40,234 nucleotides of DNA, from contig DATMAG010000042.1 of NCBI GenBank assembly GCA_035560235.1, positions 1-40,234 of the forward strand, read 5' to 3'. The translations under genes and the position numbers were made by a program. Positions 16,147 through 25,879 of the stretch are shown here, one piece after another. A model generated the notes under the pieces. The model saw only the letters and a list, made by a program, of their open reading frames with translations. It ran no database searches and was not told where the DNA came from. Every line of letters begins with the position of its first letter. The stretch's first letter is position 1. The stretch comes from DASRDU01 sp035560235 (GTDB lineage: Bacteria; Acidobacteriota; Blastocatellia; RBC074).

Positions 16147-17934
16147 ATGCACAGTTGTGAAAACAGAGAGGGTAATCAGGCGATTCTGATTGTCGAAGAC
16201 AGTCTGACGCAGGCCGAGGCCTTGCGGCACACGCTCGAATCGCACGGCTGGCAGTGCGTTATTGCGCGCAATGGCCGGGAGGCGCTTGAAACCGTGCGCC
16301 GGGAACTGCCTGCGCTGGTCATCAGTGACGTGCTGATGCCGGAAATGGATGGCTATGAGTTCTGCCGGGCGCTCAAATCTGACGAGCGGCTGAAATCAAT
16401 TCCGGTGATTCTGCTGACCGCGCTAACCGACAGTTCCGACATCATTCGCGGGCTGGAATGCGGGGCTGACAACTTCGTGACCAAGCCTTACGAGAACGAT
16501 TATCTGCTGGCGCGCATCAGTTACCTGCTGGTCAATCGCGGGCTGTCGCAGACGGCTGAGCCGCACGAGGACATTGAACTGGAATTTGGCGGGCGGCGGC
16601 ACAAAATTTCCGCCGGGCGGCGGCAGACGCTCGATCTGCTGCTTTCGACCTACGATCAGTGCGTGCAGATCAATACGCGGCTCAAGGAGCGCGAGCGCGA
16701 ACTGGAGGCTGCGAACCGGCGACTGGCCGAGCTTTACGAAGCCGAGCAGTGTGCCCGCGAGGCTGCTGAAGAGGCGAGCCGCGCCAAGGATTCATTTCTC
16801 GCGATGGTCACGCACGAACTGCGCTCGCCGCTCAACGCCATGCTCGGCTGGACGCGCGTGCTGCGCACCCGGGAGCTTGACGAAGAGACACGACTGCACG
16901 CGCTTGAAACCATTGAACAGAGCGCGCGCACACAGTCGCGGCTGATCGAGGACCTGCTCGACACGGCGCGCATTGCGAGCGGCAAGATGCGGCTCGATCT
17001 CAGGCCGGTTGATCTGGTGGATGTAATCAATGCGGCGCTCGCGGTCATCCGTCCGGCAGCCGAAGCCAAAGGCGTCGAACTCCTGAGCGAATTTGACGAT
17101 CACGTCAACGTCATCACCGGCGACCCGGATCGCCTGCAGCAGGTCGTCTGGAATCTGCTTTCGAATGCCGTCAAATTCACTTCGGAAGGCGGGCGCATCA
17201 GCGTCCGGCTGGAACGCGCCGATCCGCACGCCCGCATCACCGTGAGCGACACCGGCAGGGGCATCTCTCCCGATTTTCTGCCACACGTCTTTGAGCGATT
17301 CGCTCAGCAGTCCGATCAGGCCGGAAGCACGCGCCGCCGCAGCGGCCTCGGCCTGGGCCTCTCGCTCGCCCGTCATCTGGTTGAACTGCACGGCGGCACG
17401 ATTGAAGCCGCCAGCGAGGGCGAAGGCCGCGGCGCGACTTTCACAGTCAGGCTGCCGCTGCGGGCCGTGCGCGCCAGAGAGAGAGCAGATGGAAGCGAGG
17501 AGCGCGGACAGGCCCAGGAGAGTGCCGCGCTGCTTGAAGAGGTGCGCGCTCTGGTCGTGGACGATGAACCCGATGCGCGCGAACTGATTGCCGCTGTGCT
17601 CAGACAGTATGGCGCTCAGGTCACTGCCGTTGCGTCAGTCGGAGAGGCGCTGCAGACGCTGCAGTCGGGCGCCTCGTTTGATGTGCTGGTGTCTGACATC
17701 GGCATGCCTGAAGTGAGCGGTTACGAGCTGATCCGGCAGGTGCGCGCACTGCCTCCGGAACATGGCGGTCAGATTCCGGCAGTGGCGCTGACTGCCTTCG
17801 GACGCAGCACCGACCGCATTCGCGCGCTCTCAGCCGGTTTTCAGATGCACATTCCGAAACCGGTCGAACCGGCGGAACTGGCCATCGTCGTGGCCACCCT
17901 GACTGGCCGGGCCAGACAGGGAATGAATGCCTGA
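16147..17934 (+). CDS. Hybrid histidine kinase, REC-HisKA-HATPase-REC
   Basis: A 595-residue cytoplasmic signalling kinase without membrane helices or a PAS/GAF sensor. Domains in order: receiver 1 (about 11-125; IVEDS and phospho-acceptor Asp61 in VISDVLMPE, Lys in VTKPYE); a coiled-coil linker (about 175-212); HisKA with His223 in MVTHELRSPLN; HATPase_c with NLLSNAVKF, DTGRGI and GLGLGLSLARHLVELHGG; and receiver 2 (about 460-590; VVDDEPDAR, VSDIGMPE, HIPKPVEP). The first receiver probably delivers the input, so the protein sits inside a phosphorelay. ATG 16147 lies 9 nt after AAAGGA; a GTG at 16141 is possible but too close. The NtrC-type regulator downstream is the likely partner (inference). 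Confidence 0.93.
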   Translation: MHSCENREGNQAILIVEDSLTQAEALRHTLESHGWQCVIARNGREALETVRRELPALVISDVLMPEMDGYEFCRALKSDERLKSIPVILLTALTDSSDIIRGLECGADNFVTKPYENDYLLARISYLLVNRGLSQTAEPHEDIELEFGGRRHKISAGRRQTLDLLLSTYDQCVQINTRLKERERELEAANRRLAELYEAEQCAREAAEEASRAKDSFLAMVTHELRSPLNAMLGWTRVLRTRELDEETRLHALETIEQSARTQSRLIEDLLDTARIASGKMRLDLRPVDLVDVINAALAVIRPAAEAKGVELLSEFDDHVNVITGDPDRLQQVVWNLLSNAVKFTSEGGRISVRLERADPHARITVSDTGRGISPDFLPHVFERFAQQSDQAGSTRRRSGLGLGLSLARHLVELHGGTIEAASEGEGRGATFTVRLPLRAVRARERADGSEERGQAQESAALLEEVRALVVDDEPDARELIAAVLRQYGAQVTAVASVGEALQTLQSGASFDVLVSDIGMPEVSGYELIRQVRALPPEHGGQIPAVALTAFGRSTDRIRALSAGFQMHIPKPVEPAELAIVVATLTGRARQGMNA

Positions 17935-17950
17935 ATCAGACATCCTCGGG

Positions 17951-18024
17951 ACATTTTGACAGTGCCGCGCGTCAGCAGGCGACAGGCATCGCAGACAATT
18001 GCCTGCTGGCGCGCACTGTAATGT
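17951..18024. repeat. Hairpin repeat, family E copy 1
   Basis: Inverted arms ACATTTTGACAGTGC...GTCAGCAGGC and GCCTGCTGGCGCGCACTGTAA with small indels. The core GCGCGTCAGCAGGCG recurs at 37182-37196. It starts 16 nt after the kinase stop and could attenuate or insulate transcription towards the regulator gene. Confidence 0.75.
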
Positions 18025-18072
18025 CACAGTGCGGTTTGAGGTTGAACGACAAAGCCAACTGATCACGGAAAC

Positions 18073-19584
<1,512 letters not shown>

Positions 19585-19585
19585 A

Positions 19586-19671
19586 CTGTCCGGCAGATCT
19601 TTCAGGTTGCGGCTGAATGTGCGCCCATCCGTTGTCGAAGACATTCGCAACCTGGAAAGTCTGCCGGACAG
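19586..19671. repeat. Long hairpin after the sigma-54 regulator
   Basis: Arms CTGTCCGGCAGATCTTTCAG... (19587 on) and ...CTGGAAAGTCTGCCGGACAG (ending 19671) pair over about 30 bp with small gaps and enclose roughly 20 nt. It begins immediately after the stop codon. It is a probable terminator or REP-like element; only one copy is seen in this window. Confidence 0.75.
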
Positions 19672-19894
19672 GCCTGCGCCACACGCCCGTCATTTTTTCA
19701 TCGTTCAATATACCTCCGCGCCGATTGCGTGAATCCGGCTGGTACAGGTGGTCTGCGGGCGTACTAATGAAATACGTGCGCCCTGAGCCTCGATCTCAGA
19801 CCTGTCTGGCGCGGAAGCGGAGATGATTGACCCCTGCAGTTTAAACTGAATCGGCTGATCGCAGGGCCGCAGGAACAGGCCTTTCGCGGCTCTA

Positions 19895-19910
19895 TGGCAC
19901 TGCTCTTGCC
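19895..19910 (+). promoter_or_regulatory. Sigma-54 (-24/-12) promoter upstream of AAA+ ATPase
   Basis: TGGCAC, five bases, TTGC: an exact match to the sigma-54 core with correct GG-N10-GC spacing. Transcription should start near 19920. It lies about 55 nt before the ATG of the ClpB-D2-like gene and about 310 nt after the sigma-54 activator gene. Confidence 0.82.
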
Positions 19911-19964
19911 ATTTTGCAGGGTGCGTGAGGAGAGAAACAAAAGTGCTGTCAGGGAGAGGTAGTT

Positions 19965-21080
19965 ATGGCTGCACAGGAAATCAGAACAATGAAGGCCGCA
20001 GTCGGCATCGGTCAGCAGTCTGAATGGATTTCGCTGAACGCCACGCGGCGCTGTGATGAAGCGGCGGAGTTTGAGCAGGCGCTGCGTTCGCGGGTCGTCG
20101 CTCAGGACAACGCGATTGCCGCGCTTTCCGAACTCTATCAGCTTTATCTGGCGAAACTGAACATGCCGGGCAGGCCGATTGGCACGCTGCTCTTTCTCGG
20201 CCCGACCGGATCGGGCAAGACGCGGTCGGTCGAAGCCGCGGCTGAAGCGCTCTTTGGCGATCCGAATGCGATGATCAAGATAGACTGCGCGGAGTTTCAG
20301 CATTCGCACGAAATCTCGAAGCTCGTCGGCTCGCCGCCAGGCTATCTCGGTCACAGAGACACGAAGCCGCTGTTGACGCAGGAAAATCTCAGGCGGTTTC
20401 AGACCCCGGCACACCAGCTGACGCTGCTGCTGTTCGATGAAATCGAAAAGGCGAGCGATTCGCTCTGGCAACTGCTGCTCGGCATTCTCGACAAGGCCAC
20501 GCTCACGCTCGGCGATAACCGGAGAGTGGATTTTTCAGAATGCATTGTGGTGATGACCTCGAACCTCGGCGCGCGTGAGATGAGCGAGGTGACGCAGGGG
20601 CGCCTGGGGTTCGCGCAGCCCCGGAAGCCGTCGGCAGCACTTGACGCCACGCTGGAAAAGATCGGCATCGAAGCGGCGCGGCGCAAGTTCTCGCCCGAAT
20701 TCATGAACCGGCTCGACAAGGTAGTGGTCTTTCGTTCGCTTACTGAACTCGCGCTGCGCCGGATCATTGATCTGGAGATTGCTGCAGTGCAAAGGCGGAT
20801 TCACGCTTCGGGTTATGGCGGTTTCGCTCTCAACGCAACAGTGCAGGTGAGGGAATTTCTGATCAGGGAGGGGTTCGACAGCCGTTACGGGGCGCGGCCA
20901 CTGAAACGGGCAATTGAAAAGTATCTTGTCATTCCGCTCTCGAACCTGATCGCCACTCACCAGGTGAACAGCGGAGATTTTGTCCAGATCGATCTTGATC
21001 GGTCATCGGGTGAGGTGCTGTTCAGAAAGCTTTCCGCGTCAGCGTGGGCTTCAGCTGCAACCAGGCTCAGTGAGTACTGA
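19965..21080 (+). CDS. Stand-alone Clp/HSP100 AAA+ ATPase (ClpB D2-like)
   Basis: A 371-residue ATPase that matches only the second AAA+ module of ClpA/ClpB, with no N-domain, first ATPase module or middle coiled coil. Walker A is GPTGSGKT (79-86), the substrate-pore loop GSPPGYLGH (about 122-130), Walker B LLLFDEIEKA (154-163), sensor 1 TSNLGA, arginine-finger region FMNRLDKVVVF and sensor 2 GARPLKRAIEK in the C-terminal small domain. It should form a hexamer that threads proteins. There is no obvious ClpP-docking loop (IGF/LGF type), so disaggregation or remodelling is likelier than proteolysis (inference). It is expressed from the sigma-54 promoter, with a CsbD stress gene 45 nt downstream. 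Confidence 0.9.
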   Translation: MAAQEIRTMKAAVGIGQQSEWISLNATRRCDEAAEFEQALRSRVVAQDNAIAALSELYQLYLAKLNMPGRPIGTLLFLGPTGSGKTRSVEAAAEALFGDPNAMIKIDCAEFQHSHEISKLVGSPPGYLGHRDTKPLLTQENLRRFQTPAHQLTLLLFDEIEKASDSLWQLLLGILDKATLTLGDNRRVDFSECIVVMTSNLGAREMSEVTQGRLGFAQPRKPSAALDATLEKIGIEAARRKFSPEFMNRLDKVVVFRSLTELALRRIIDLEIAAVQRRIHASGYGGFALNATVQVREFLIREGFDSRYGARPLKRAIEKYLVIPLSNLIATHQVNSGDFVQIDLDRSSGEVLFRKLSASAWASAATRLSEY

Positions 21081-21125
21081 CAATCATCCTGTGGTTTATT
21101 ACCTGATCCGGTAAGGAGGAAAATT

Positions 21126-21341
21126 ATGATGTGGAACAAGGACGAACTTGAAGGCAAAGGTAAAAAGATCAAAGGCGCAGTAAAGGACAAGGCCGGAGAA
21201 ATTACCGGCAACCGTGAGCTTGAAACCGAAGGCAAGGCGGAGCGGGCCGAGGGGCACGTTCAGGAGCAGGGTGGCAGAATCCGCCGCAAAACCGGTGAGG
21301 CAATTGAGGACGTCGGCAAGGCGATTTCAGGAAAGAAGTAA
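21126..21341 (+). CDS. CsbD family stress-response protein
   Basis: A 71-residue hydrophilic protein of the CsbD family, abundant under general stress in many bacteria but of unknown molecular role. Typical features are the start MWNKDELEGKGKKIKGAVKD, the KAGEITGNRELETEGKAE motif and a lysine/glutamate-rich helical tail. AAGGAGGA at 21113-21120 is a very strong ribosome site; the ATG at 21126 or the in-frame one at 21129 could be used. It is 45 nt behind the AAA+ gene and before a strong terminator, so both probably form one sigma-54-driven transcript. Confidence 0.93.
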   Translation: MMWNKDELEGKGKKIKGAVKDKAGEITGNRELETEGKAERAEGHVQEQGGRIRRKTGEAIEDVGKAISGKK

Positions 21342-21369
21342 ACTGTTCGCAATGATCGGAACCGAGCGG

Positions 21370-21397
21370 GGGCGACCTGACCAGGGTCGCCCTCTTT
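21370..21397 (+). terminator. Rho-independent terminator after CsbD gene
   Basis: GGGCGACC (21370-21377), a 7-nt loop and GGTCGCCC (21385-21392), followed by TCTTTT. A perfect 8-bp GC-rich stem with a T-tract, 29 nt after the stop codon. Confidence 0.9.
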
Positions 21398-21474
21398 TGT
21401 CAACTGGTGAAGTCGTGAATAAACCTGCAGCGCAGACAGTCCGGCCTGCGCTGCATAAACAAAGGAGCAGCAGA

Positions 21475-21684
21475 GTGAATTACCGGCTCGCAAACAATCC
21501 GTCACTGCCCGATTATCCGGTTCCGGAACCGGATCAGCCGCTGCCCGAACCCGGTCATCCTGAGCCGATGCCGCCGGAACCGGTCAGACCATCGCCCACC
21601 TTCCCGCACGATCCGACCGCGCCCGAACCGACAGTGCCTGAGCCTGTCACCATTCCGCCGGTAGAAACTCCGGCGCGGCTGTGA
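21475..21684 (+). CDS. Proline-rich micro-protein with PEP-type repeats
   Basis: A 69-residue protein starting at GTG 21475, preceded by AAAGGAG (21461-21467). Almost the whole chain is a low-complexity array of Pro-Glu-Pro units (YPVPEPDQPLPEPGHPEP, PPEPVRPSP, APEPTVPEPV), so it is likely extended and non-globular. There is no signal peptide or membrane helix. It may be a spacer or binding tail-like protein. No family is recognised, and the reading frame could in principle be an accident of GC-rich sequence. The good ribosome site and proline periodicity favour a real gene. A small hairpin (GCAGCGCAG/CTGCGCTGC, 21428-21454) lies in its leader. Confidence 0.6.
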   Translation: MNYRLANNPSLPDYPVPEPDQPLPEPGHPEPMPPEPVRPSPTFPHDPTAPEPTVPEPVTIPPVETPARL

Positions 21685-21719
21685 GCGCGTACATTAGCAG
21701 CCTGGCTGAGTAACCTTCA

Positions 21720-21737
21720 GCAGACTCGACAGTCTGC
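21720..21737. repeat. Short palindrome between convergent genes
   Basis: GCAGACT, four bases, AGTCTGC: a 7-bp stem between the proline-rich gene and the M48 peptidase gene, which converge here. It may act as a weak terminator or be the remnant of a palindromic repeat. Confidence 0.5.
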
Positions 21738-21768
21738 GGTACTGTTCTGACACACAGCAGCCTTCATC

Positions 21769-23208
21769 TCACCCGTTGATCCGGACTGAACGCAGCATCG
21801 CCTGGAAGGCCTGATCGTAATCGCGGTACTGATCGCGCGGGGCAACATTGATCAGATAGAACAGTTCACCATTGCGCAGCAGCGTCGTATAAACGTTGAC
21901 GATTTCGCCGCGTCCGGTGACGTTCGAGGTTCCGGCGAGCGTCACTAAGAGCGCGTTGCGACCGTCAATCCTGCCGCGCTGGTATCTGCCCTGCGGACTC
22001 AGGTACTGGTTGTTCTGCAATAGCGCGCTGAGGTAACGATCAGTCGCTTCGCGCAGGTTGCCGCCTCCTGTGTTCACAACGCCGACGATGGCTCCGTGCG
22101 TAAAGACAGACTGGCCCTGAAAGTTGCCAAATGCGCCGTCGGGCGCGAAGGTCACTGAATTGTTTTCGGCAAACTCGCGCCAGTTGGCCGGGACAGCCAC
22201 ACTGAAGAGATTGCCGCCCGCATAAGTGCGATAGCTGTTCGAGGGCGGTTCGATGCGGGTATCAATCCGGGCATTTTCAGGATAGCGCTGTCTGCCGCCC
22301 TGAGAACTGCTTTGCTGATTGCGGGCAATCTGCTCCATCGTCGGCGCAGGCGCCATCCGGCGCAGTTCGGACTGAATCTGATTGAAGGCTGCGGTGTCCT
22401 GCACAGCCCGTGACGGGTCAACGCGCAGGCGTCTGGCCTCTTCGGTAATGCGCTCATAACGATTGCCGGGATTCGGGTGGCTGCTCAGCCATTCCGGGCC
22501 GCCGCTGCCGCTCTGCTCTTCGATGGTGCGAAACATATTGGCCAGATCGCGCGGGTCATAACCGGCTCGCGCCATAATCTGCGCGCCCAGAATATCGGCC
22601 TGGGTTTCGTATGCGCGGCTGTATTTCAGCAGGTACGCTCCGAGTCCGAACTGTGTGCCCTGAGCGATGATGCTGCCGACGTTGCCGCCGATAATCGCAC
22701 CGAGAATGGCTCCGCCAATCGCGCCAAGCTGAATGCCGGGACTCTGCTGTTTCGTTGCCTGCGCGGTGCCGTGACGCAGCGCGACGTGACTGATTTCGTG
22801 AGCCATCACTCCGGCCATCTCGCCTTCGTTGCGGGCGGCTTCGATCATCCCGCGATTGACATACATCGGGCCGCCAGGCAGCGCAAAGGCGTTGATGTCC
22901 CGTGCGTTGACGACATCGAATGAATAACGAAACTCAGGATGCTGATATTCACGCGGGATGGCTGCCACCAGTCGCTGCCCGACACGCTCGACATAATTAT
23001 CAACGTCACTTTCTTCAGGCAGAATCGGCATCTGCCGCTCGACCTCGGCTGCAGCCTGACGACCGAGCTGCACATCCTGGGCGGGGCTGAACTTGTTCTT
23101 CGGCGCTTCAATCCGCGTTACCTGAGCCGGTGCGGCAAGCGGCACGCACAGCAGCGCAATCAACAGCCACGCCAGCCTCCGGTCAGCAATTCGATTCCTG
23201 TTCATCAT
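21769..23208 (-). CDS. Exported M48 family zinc metallopeptidase with C-terminal extra domain
   Basis: A 479-residue periplasmic peptidase of the BepA/YfgC-like M48 group, which checks outer-membrane protein assembly in better-studied bacteria. A signal peptide covers about 1-29 (LAWLLIALLCVPLAAPAQ). The catalytic motif HEISH is at 137-141 and the third zinc ligand Glu lies in AYETQADILGAQIM. A glycine-rich membrane-like stretch (GAIGGAILGAIIGGNVGSII) lies between. Instead of the TPR tail of BepA, the C-terminal 160 residues form a PsbP-like beta domain (FSVAVPANWREF, FLYLINV-type ending). ATG 23208 has AGAGGA upstream; the open frame to 23283 runs through a palindrome and is not used. The gene follows hemerythrin on the minus strand. 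Confidence 0.9.
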   Translation of the reverse strand: MMNRNRIADRRLAWLLIALLCVPLAAPAQVTRIEAPKNKFSPAQDVQLGRQAAAEVERQMPILPEESDVDNYVERVGQRLVAAIPREYQHPEFRYSFDVVNARDINAFALPGGPMYVNRGMIEAARNEGEMAGVMAHEISHVALRHGTAQATKQQSPGIQLGAIGGAILGAIIGGNVGSIIAQGTQFGLGAYLLKYSRAYETQADILGAQIMARAGYDPRDLANMFRTIEEQSGSGGPEWLSSHPNPGNRYERITEEARRLRVDPSRAVQDTAAFNQIQSELRRMAPAPTMEQIARNQQSSSQGGRQRYPENARIDTRIEPPSNSYRTYAGGNLFSVAVPANWREFAENNSVTFAPDGAFGNFQGQSVFTHGAIVGVVNTGGGNLREATDRYLSALLQNNQYLSPQGRYQRGRIDGRNALLVTLAGTSNVTGRGEIVNVYTTLLRNGELFYLINVAPRDQYRDYDQAFQAMLRSVRING

Positions 23209-23229
23209 AACTGTCCTCTTTCTGCAAAT

Positions 23230-23268
23230 GGCGATGACCGGCAGGCTGACAGCCTGCCGGTCATCGCC
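23230..23268. repeat. Perfect 18-bp hairpin between hemerythrin and M48 genes
   Basis: Arms GGCGATGACCGGCAGGCT and its exact inverse around a 3-nt loop (GAC). It lies in the 78-nt gap between the hemerythrin stop and the M48 start. It could terminate or stabilise the hemerythrin mRNA. The inner AGGCTGACAGCCTG resembles the small palindromes at 32461 and 32534. Confidence 0.85.
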
Positions 23269-23286
23269 CGACTGCAAAGTCACAGG

Positions 23287-23748
23287 CTAACTCGCCGTGG
23301 AGCTGGTCTGCGGCTGTCGGCTGAAATCCCGTTTGGCCGCTTCAAGCTCCTGTCCCATCTGCGCCAGTTCATCGGCGGAAAAGAGCTTTCTGACCTTCGG
23401 GAACATCTCGTTCTCTTCCTCCTCGACGTGGTGTTCGACGTTCTCGCTCATCACCTTGAGTTTGGCTGAGAACCGCTCGCTCCCGTCGGTGAGGCGCTCC
23501 ATTTCGCGAATCAGTGTCTTGACCTGTTTATGCTCTTCGAGCGCTTCAAGCACCATCTCCTTCAGCTCCTCGTGTTGCTGAAGGGTCGGATAGAGAATCT
23601 TCTCCTCGATGTAAGTGTGCGTTTCAAGTTCGGTTCTGATCTGCTCAAACAACTGTTCCTGCCGTTTATCGTCTTCAGCGGCCTCAGCCTGACTGAACAA
23701 ATCCGAGACTTTTCGGTGATCTTTCCTGAGTAATTCCAGTGCATCCAT
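23287..23748 (-). CDS. Hemerythrin HHE-domain protein
   Basis: A 153-residue four-helix di-iron protein that binds O2 or senses oxygen, NO or iron. Expected ligands are visible: His11 (LLRKDHRKV), His44 and Glu48 (ETHTYIEEKILYP), His73 (ALEEHKQV), and the late EHHVEEEENEMFP motif (His106/107 and Glu around 110). The C-terminal 35 residues are a charged, disordered-looking tail. ATG 23748 begins MDALELLRKDH, the normal start for the family. It is divergent from the MscS gene across a 281-nt gap containing a sigma-54 promoter for the other direction. Confidence 0.94.
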   Translation of the reverse strand: MDALELLRKDHRKVSDLFSQAEAAEDDKRQEQLFEQIRTELETHTYIEEKILYPTLQQHEELKEMVLEALEEHKQVKTLIREMERLTDGSERFSAKLKVMSENVEHHVEEEENEMFPKVRKLFSADELAQMGQELEAAKRDFSRQPQTSSTAS

Positions 23749-23958
23749 AAACCTTCTCCCTGCCAGCCGCCTGAAGGATTGTTCAGCGGCGGATCAATGG
23801 CTGCTCCGTTCTGCGAACGGACAAACCTGTATTGCTCTGCTGCGCGGAGGCCTGCTCAGGCTGACGTGATGCCTGACGCCACTGGCGCACACCTGACTGT
23901 GTGGCAATCAACAGACCATGAAAATCAGCTGAGGCAGGATGTGACCGGAATCGCTGTC

Positions 23959-23974
23959 TGGCATCAGCATTGCT
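23959..23974 (+). promoter_or_regulatory. Sigma-54 (-24/-12) promoter upstream of MscS channel
   Basis: TGGCAT, five bases, TTGCT, with the invariant GG and GC at correct distance. It lies 56 nt before the GTG start of the channel gene, almost the same leader length as for the promoter at 19895. This supports both belonging to one regulon. Confidence 0.7.
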
Positions 23975-24029
23975 TCTGATCTTGAGATGATACTCAGATG
24001 ATCACGAGATCGGTCGGAGGAACAGAGCA

Positions 24030-25004
24030 GTGGAAGACCTGACGCGCTGGCTGGCAAAGCTGAGGGAATTTTTCGGGACACCGATTCTGTCGCTCGGCGG
24101 GTCATCGCTGTCGCTCTGGTCGCTGATTCAGTTTCTGGTGCTGGTGGTGATGCTCTTTTACACCGCCGGGAAGCTGCGTTACTGGCTGACATCCCGGCTG
24201 CTCACACGCACTCGGCTGACCGTCGGAGCCAGACAGGCCATCGGTTCGATTACCCGTTATCTCTTTCTTTTTATCGGGCTGCTTGTAATTCTGCAGACGG
24301 TGGGCATCAATCTGACCACGCTTAATGTGATTGCGGGCGCGGTCGGCATCGGCATCGGTTTCGGCCTGCAGAACATCGCCAGCAACTTCATCAGCGGGCT
24401 GATCATTCTCTTTGAGCGTCCGATCAAGATCGGTGACCGCATCGAAGTCGGGCACATCGAAGGCGATGTCATCGAGATCGGCGCGCGCAGCACCAGAGTC
24501 CTCACCAATGACAACATCACGGTCATCGTCCCGAATTCAAAGTTCATCACCGAAAACGTCATCAACTGGATGTACAACGACCGCAAGGTGCGCTTCAGAG
24601 TGCCGGTCAGCGTGGCTTACGGGACAGACATCCGCCTGGTCGAAAAGCTGCTGCTCGAGGTGGCGAAGGCCAATCCCGATGTGCTGAGCGATCCCGCGCC
24701 GGTCGTGCGGCTGATCGGGTTCGGTGACAATGCGCTCCACTTTGAACTCCGGCCCTGGAGTACGACGCTCGTGCATCGCAAGGGCAAGCTGCTCAGTTCG
24801 CTCAATTCCGGGATCTACGAAACCTTCCGCGCACACGGCATCGAAATTCCGTTCCCGCAGCGCGACCTCTACATTCGCAGCGGCTATCTGTCGCTGAGCA
24901 ATGGCAACGGGGAAAAACTGCCGGCTGAAGCGAAGCCTGAAACTCCTGCAAATTTTCAGTTGCCTGACGAAAACCTTTCCGGCAACGCGGAACACTTGCG
25001 CTGA
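24030..25004 (+). CDS. MscS family small-conductance mechanosensitive channel
   Basis: A 324-residue inner-membrane channel that opens on membrane tension in osmotic downshift. Three membrane helices are visible: LWSLIQFLVLVVMLFYTAG, YLFLFIGLLVILQTVGI and the pore helix GAVGIGIGFGLQNIASNFISGLIIL, with the Gly/Ala packing pattern of TM3. The cytoplasmic beta domain follows with FERPIKIGDRIEV, DNITVIVPNSKFI and the upper vestibule to the end. GTG 24030 is preceded by CGGAGG at 24015-24020. The sigma-54 promoter upstream implies control by an enhancer-binding protein, plausibly the one encoded at 18073. Confidence 0.95.
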   Translation: MEDLTRWLAKLREFFGTPILSLGGSSLSLWSLIQFLVLVVMLFYTAGKLRYWLTSRLLTRTRLTVGARQAIGSITRYLFLFIGLLVILQTVGINLTTLNVIAGAVGIGIGFGLQNIASNFISGLIILFERPIKIGDRIEVGHIEGDVIEIGARSTRVLTNDNITVIVPNSKFITENVINWMYNDRKVRFRVPVSVAYGTDIRLVEKLLLEVAKANPDVLSDPAPVVRLIGFGDNALHFELRPWSTTLVHRKGKLLSSLNSGIYETFRAHGIEIPFPQRDLYIRSGYLSLSNGNGEKLPAEAKPETPANFQLPDENLSGNAEHLR

Positions 25005-25147
25005 ACCGGCTGAATGCCGATGATGAGCCAGCCGACAAGACACCGACCGCACCATCTTGCGCCGGAAAACAATGATCCGGAAGGGCAGGACGAGACAGAG
25101 AGACTTTCCTGCCTGACCAGTGAAAACTCAAACCAGGGAGAACGGTA

Positions 25148-25870
25148 ATGAACAAATCGCACATCGTAAAACTGCTTTCTCTCATTCTGATTGCGGTGCC
25201 CGCCGTGTTCTTTTCAGCCGCGCAGGCGCAGCAGCAGCCGGGACAGCCGCCCGCCGGACAGCAGCCACCACCGGAGCCGAAGAATCTGCAGGTTCTCAAG
25301 GGCATGAATCGCCAGCAGGTAATCCAGGAGATGCGCGCCTGGTCGGCGGCGCTCGGTGTGGAATGCAATTTCTGTCATCAGAATCCCTTTGAGGCCGACA
25401 CGCCGCGCAAACAGGTCGCCCGCCTGATGCAGCGCGATTATGTCAGCGGCCTGAAGCACAAGGATGGCAGCGCCGTCAGTTGTCAGGACTGCCACAGGGG
25501 AGAGCCGAATCCGCTGCGCACGCAGCCTTATGCCAGCGTAATGGGCAAGGCCGTTTCAGGTTTGCAGGTGCTGCCCAAAGAGCGCGTGCAGGGCGCGATG
25601 CAGGCTTTCACCAAAGCCCTCGGCGTCAAGTGTGAGTACTGCCACACCGAAACCGACTTTGGCGACGAAACTCCGCGCAAGCAGATCACGCGCTTTATGA
25701 TGACTGAATTCAGTCGCGGGCTGACCAGACCCGACGGCACAGCCATCGGCTGCAACGACTGTCATCAGGGCCACGCAAAGCCGCTCAGCCATCTGCCGTT
25801 CCCGCATCGTGAACAGCGACCCGCGCCCGCTCCGGGCAATCCTCCGGCTGAGAAGAAACCGAATCAGTAA
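25148..25870 (+). CDS. Tetraheme c-type cytochrome related to photosynthetic reaction-centre cytochrome subunit
   Basis: A 240-residue exported cytochrome with a signal peptide (about 1-26, ending SAAQAQ). It has four CxxCH motifs: CNFCH, CQDCH, CEYCH and CNDCH. Methionines placed upstream of each motif (for example MNRQQVIQEMRAW, MQRDYVSGL, MQAFTKALGV, MMTEFSRGL) could be sixth ligands. The two halves repeat one another (GVECNFCH...SCQDCHRG and GVKCEYCH...GCNDCHQG), as in the cytochrome subunit of purple-bacterial reaction centres. No reaction-centre gene is present; such homologues are common in non-phototrophic Acidobacteriota, where the electron partner is unknown. A proline-rich linker follows the signal peptide and another proline-rich stretch forms the tail. 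Confidence 0.92.
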   Translation: MNKSHIVKLLSLILIAVPAVFFSAAQAQQQPGQPPAGQQPPPEPKNLQVLKGMNRQQVIQEMRAWSAALGVECNFCHQNPFEADTPRKQVARLMQRDYVSGLKHKDGSAVSCQDCHRGEPNPLRTQPYASVMGKAVSGLQVLPKERVQGAMQAFTKALGVKCEYCHTETDFGDETPRKQITRFMMTEFSRGLTRPDGTAIGCNDCHQGHAKPLSHLPFPHREQRPAPAPGNPPAEKKPNQ

Positions 25871-25879
25871 TCATTCGAT

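Larger units (their letters stand above)
19585..19964. other. Intergenic control region upstream of the AAA+ gene
   Basis: A 380-nt gap without a gene. It holds the hairpin at 19586-19671, about 220 nt that could contain activator sites (including a GGGCGTAC / GTGCGCCC inverted pair near 19758-19783), the sigma-54 promoter at 19895-19910 and a 45-nt leader with GGGAGAGG before the ATG. Confidence 0.6.

Noticed and set aside
25148..25870. Evidence of phototrophy
   Set aside because: The cytochrome family is widespread in non-phototrophic Acidobacteriota and no reaction-centre or pigment gene is in the window.
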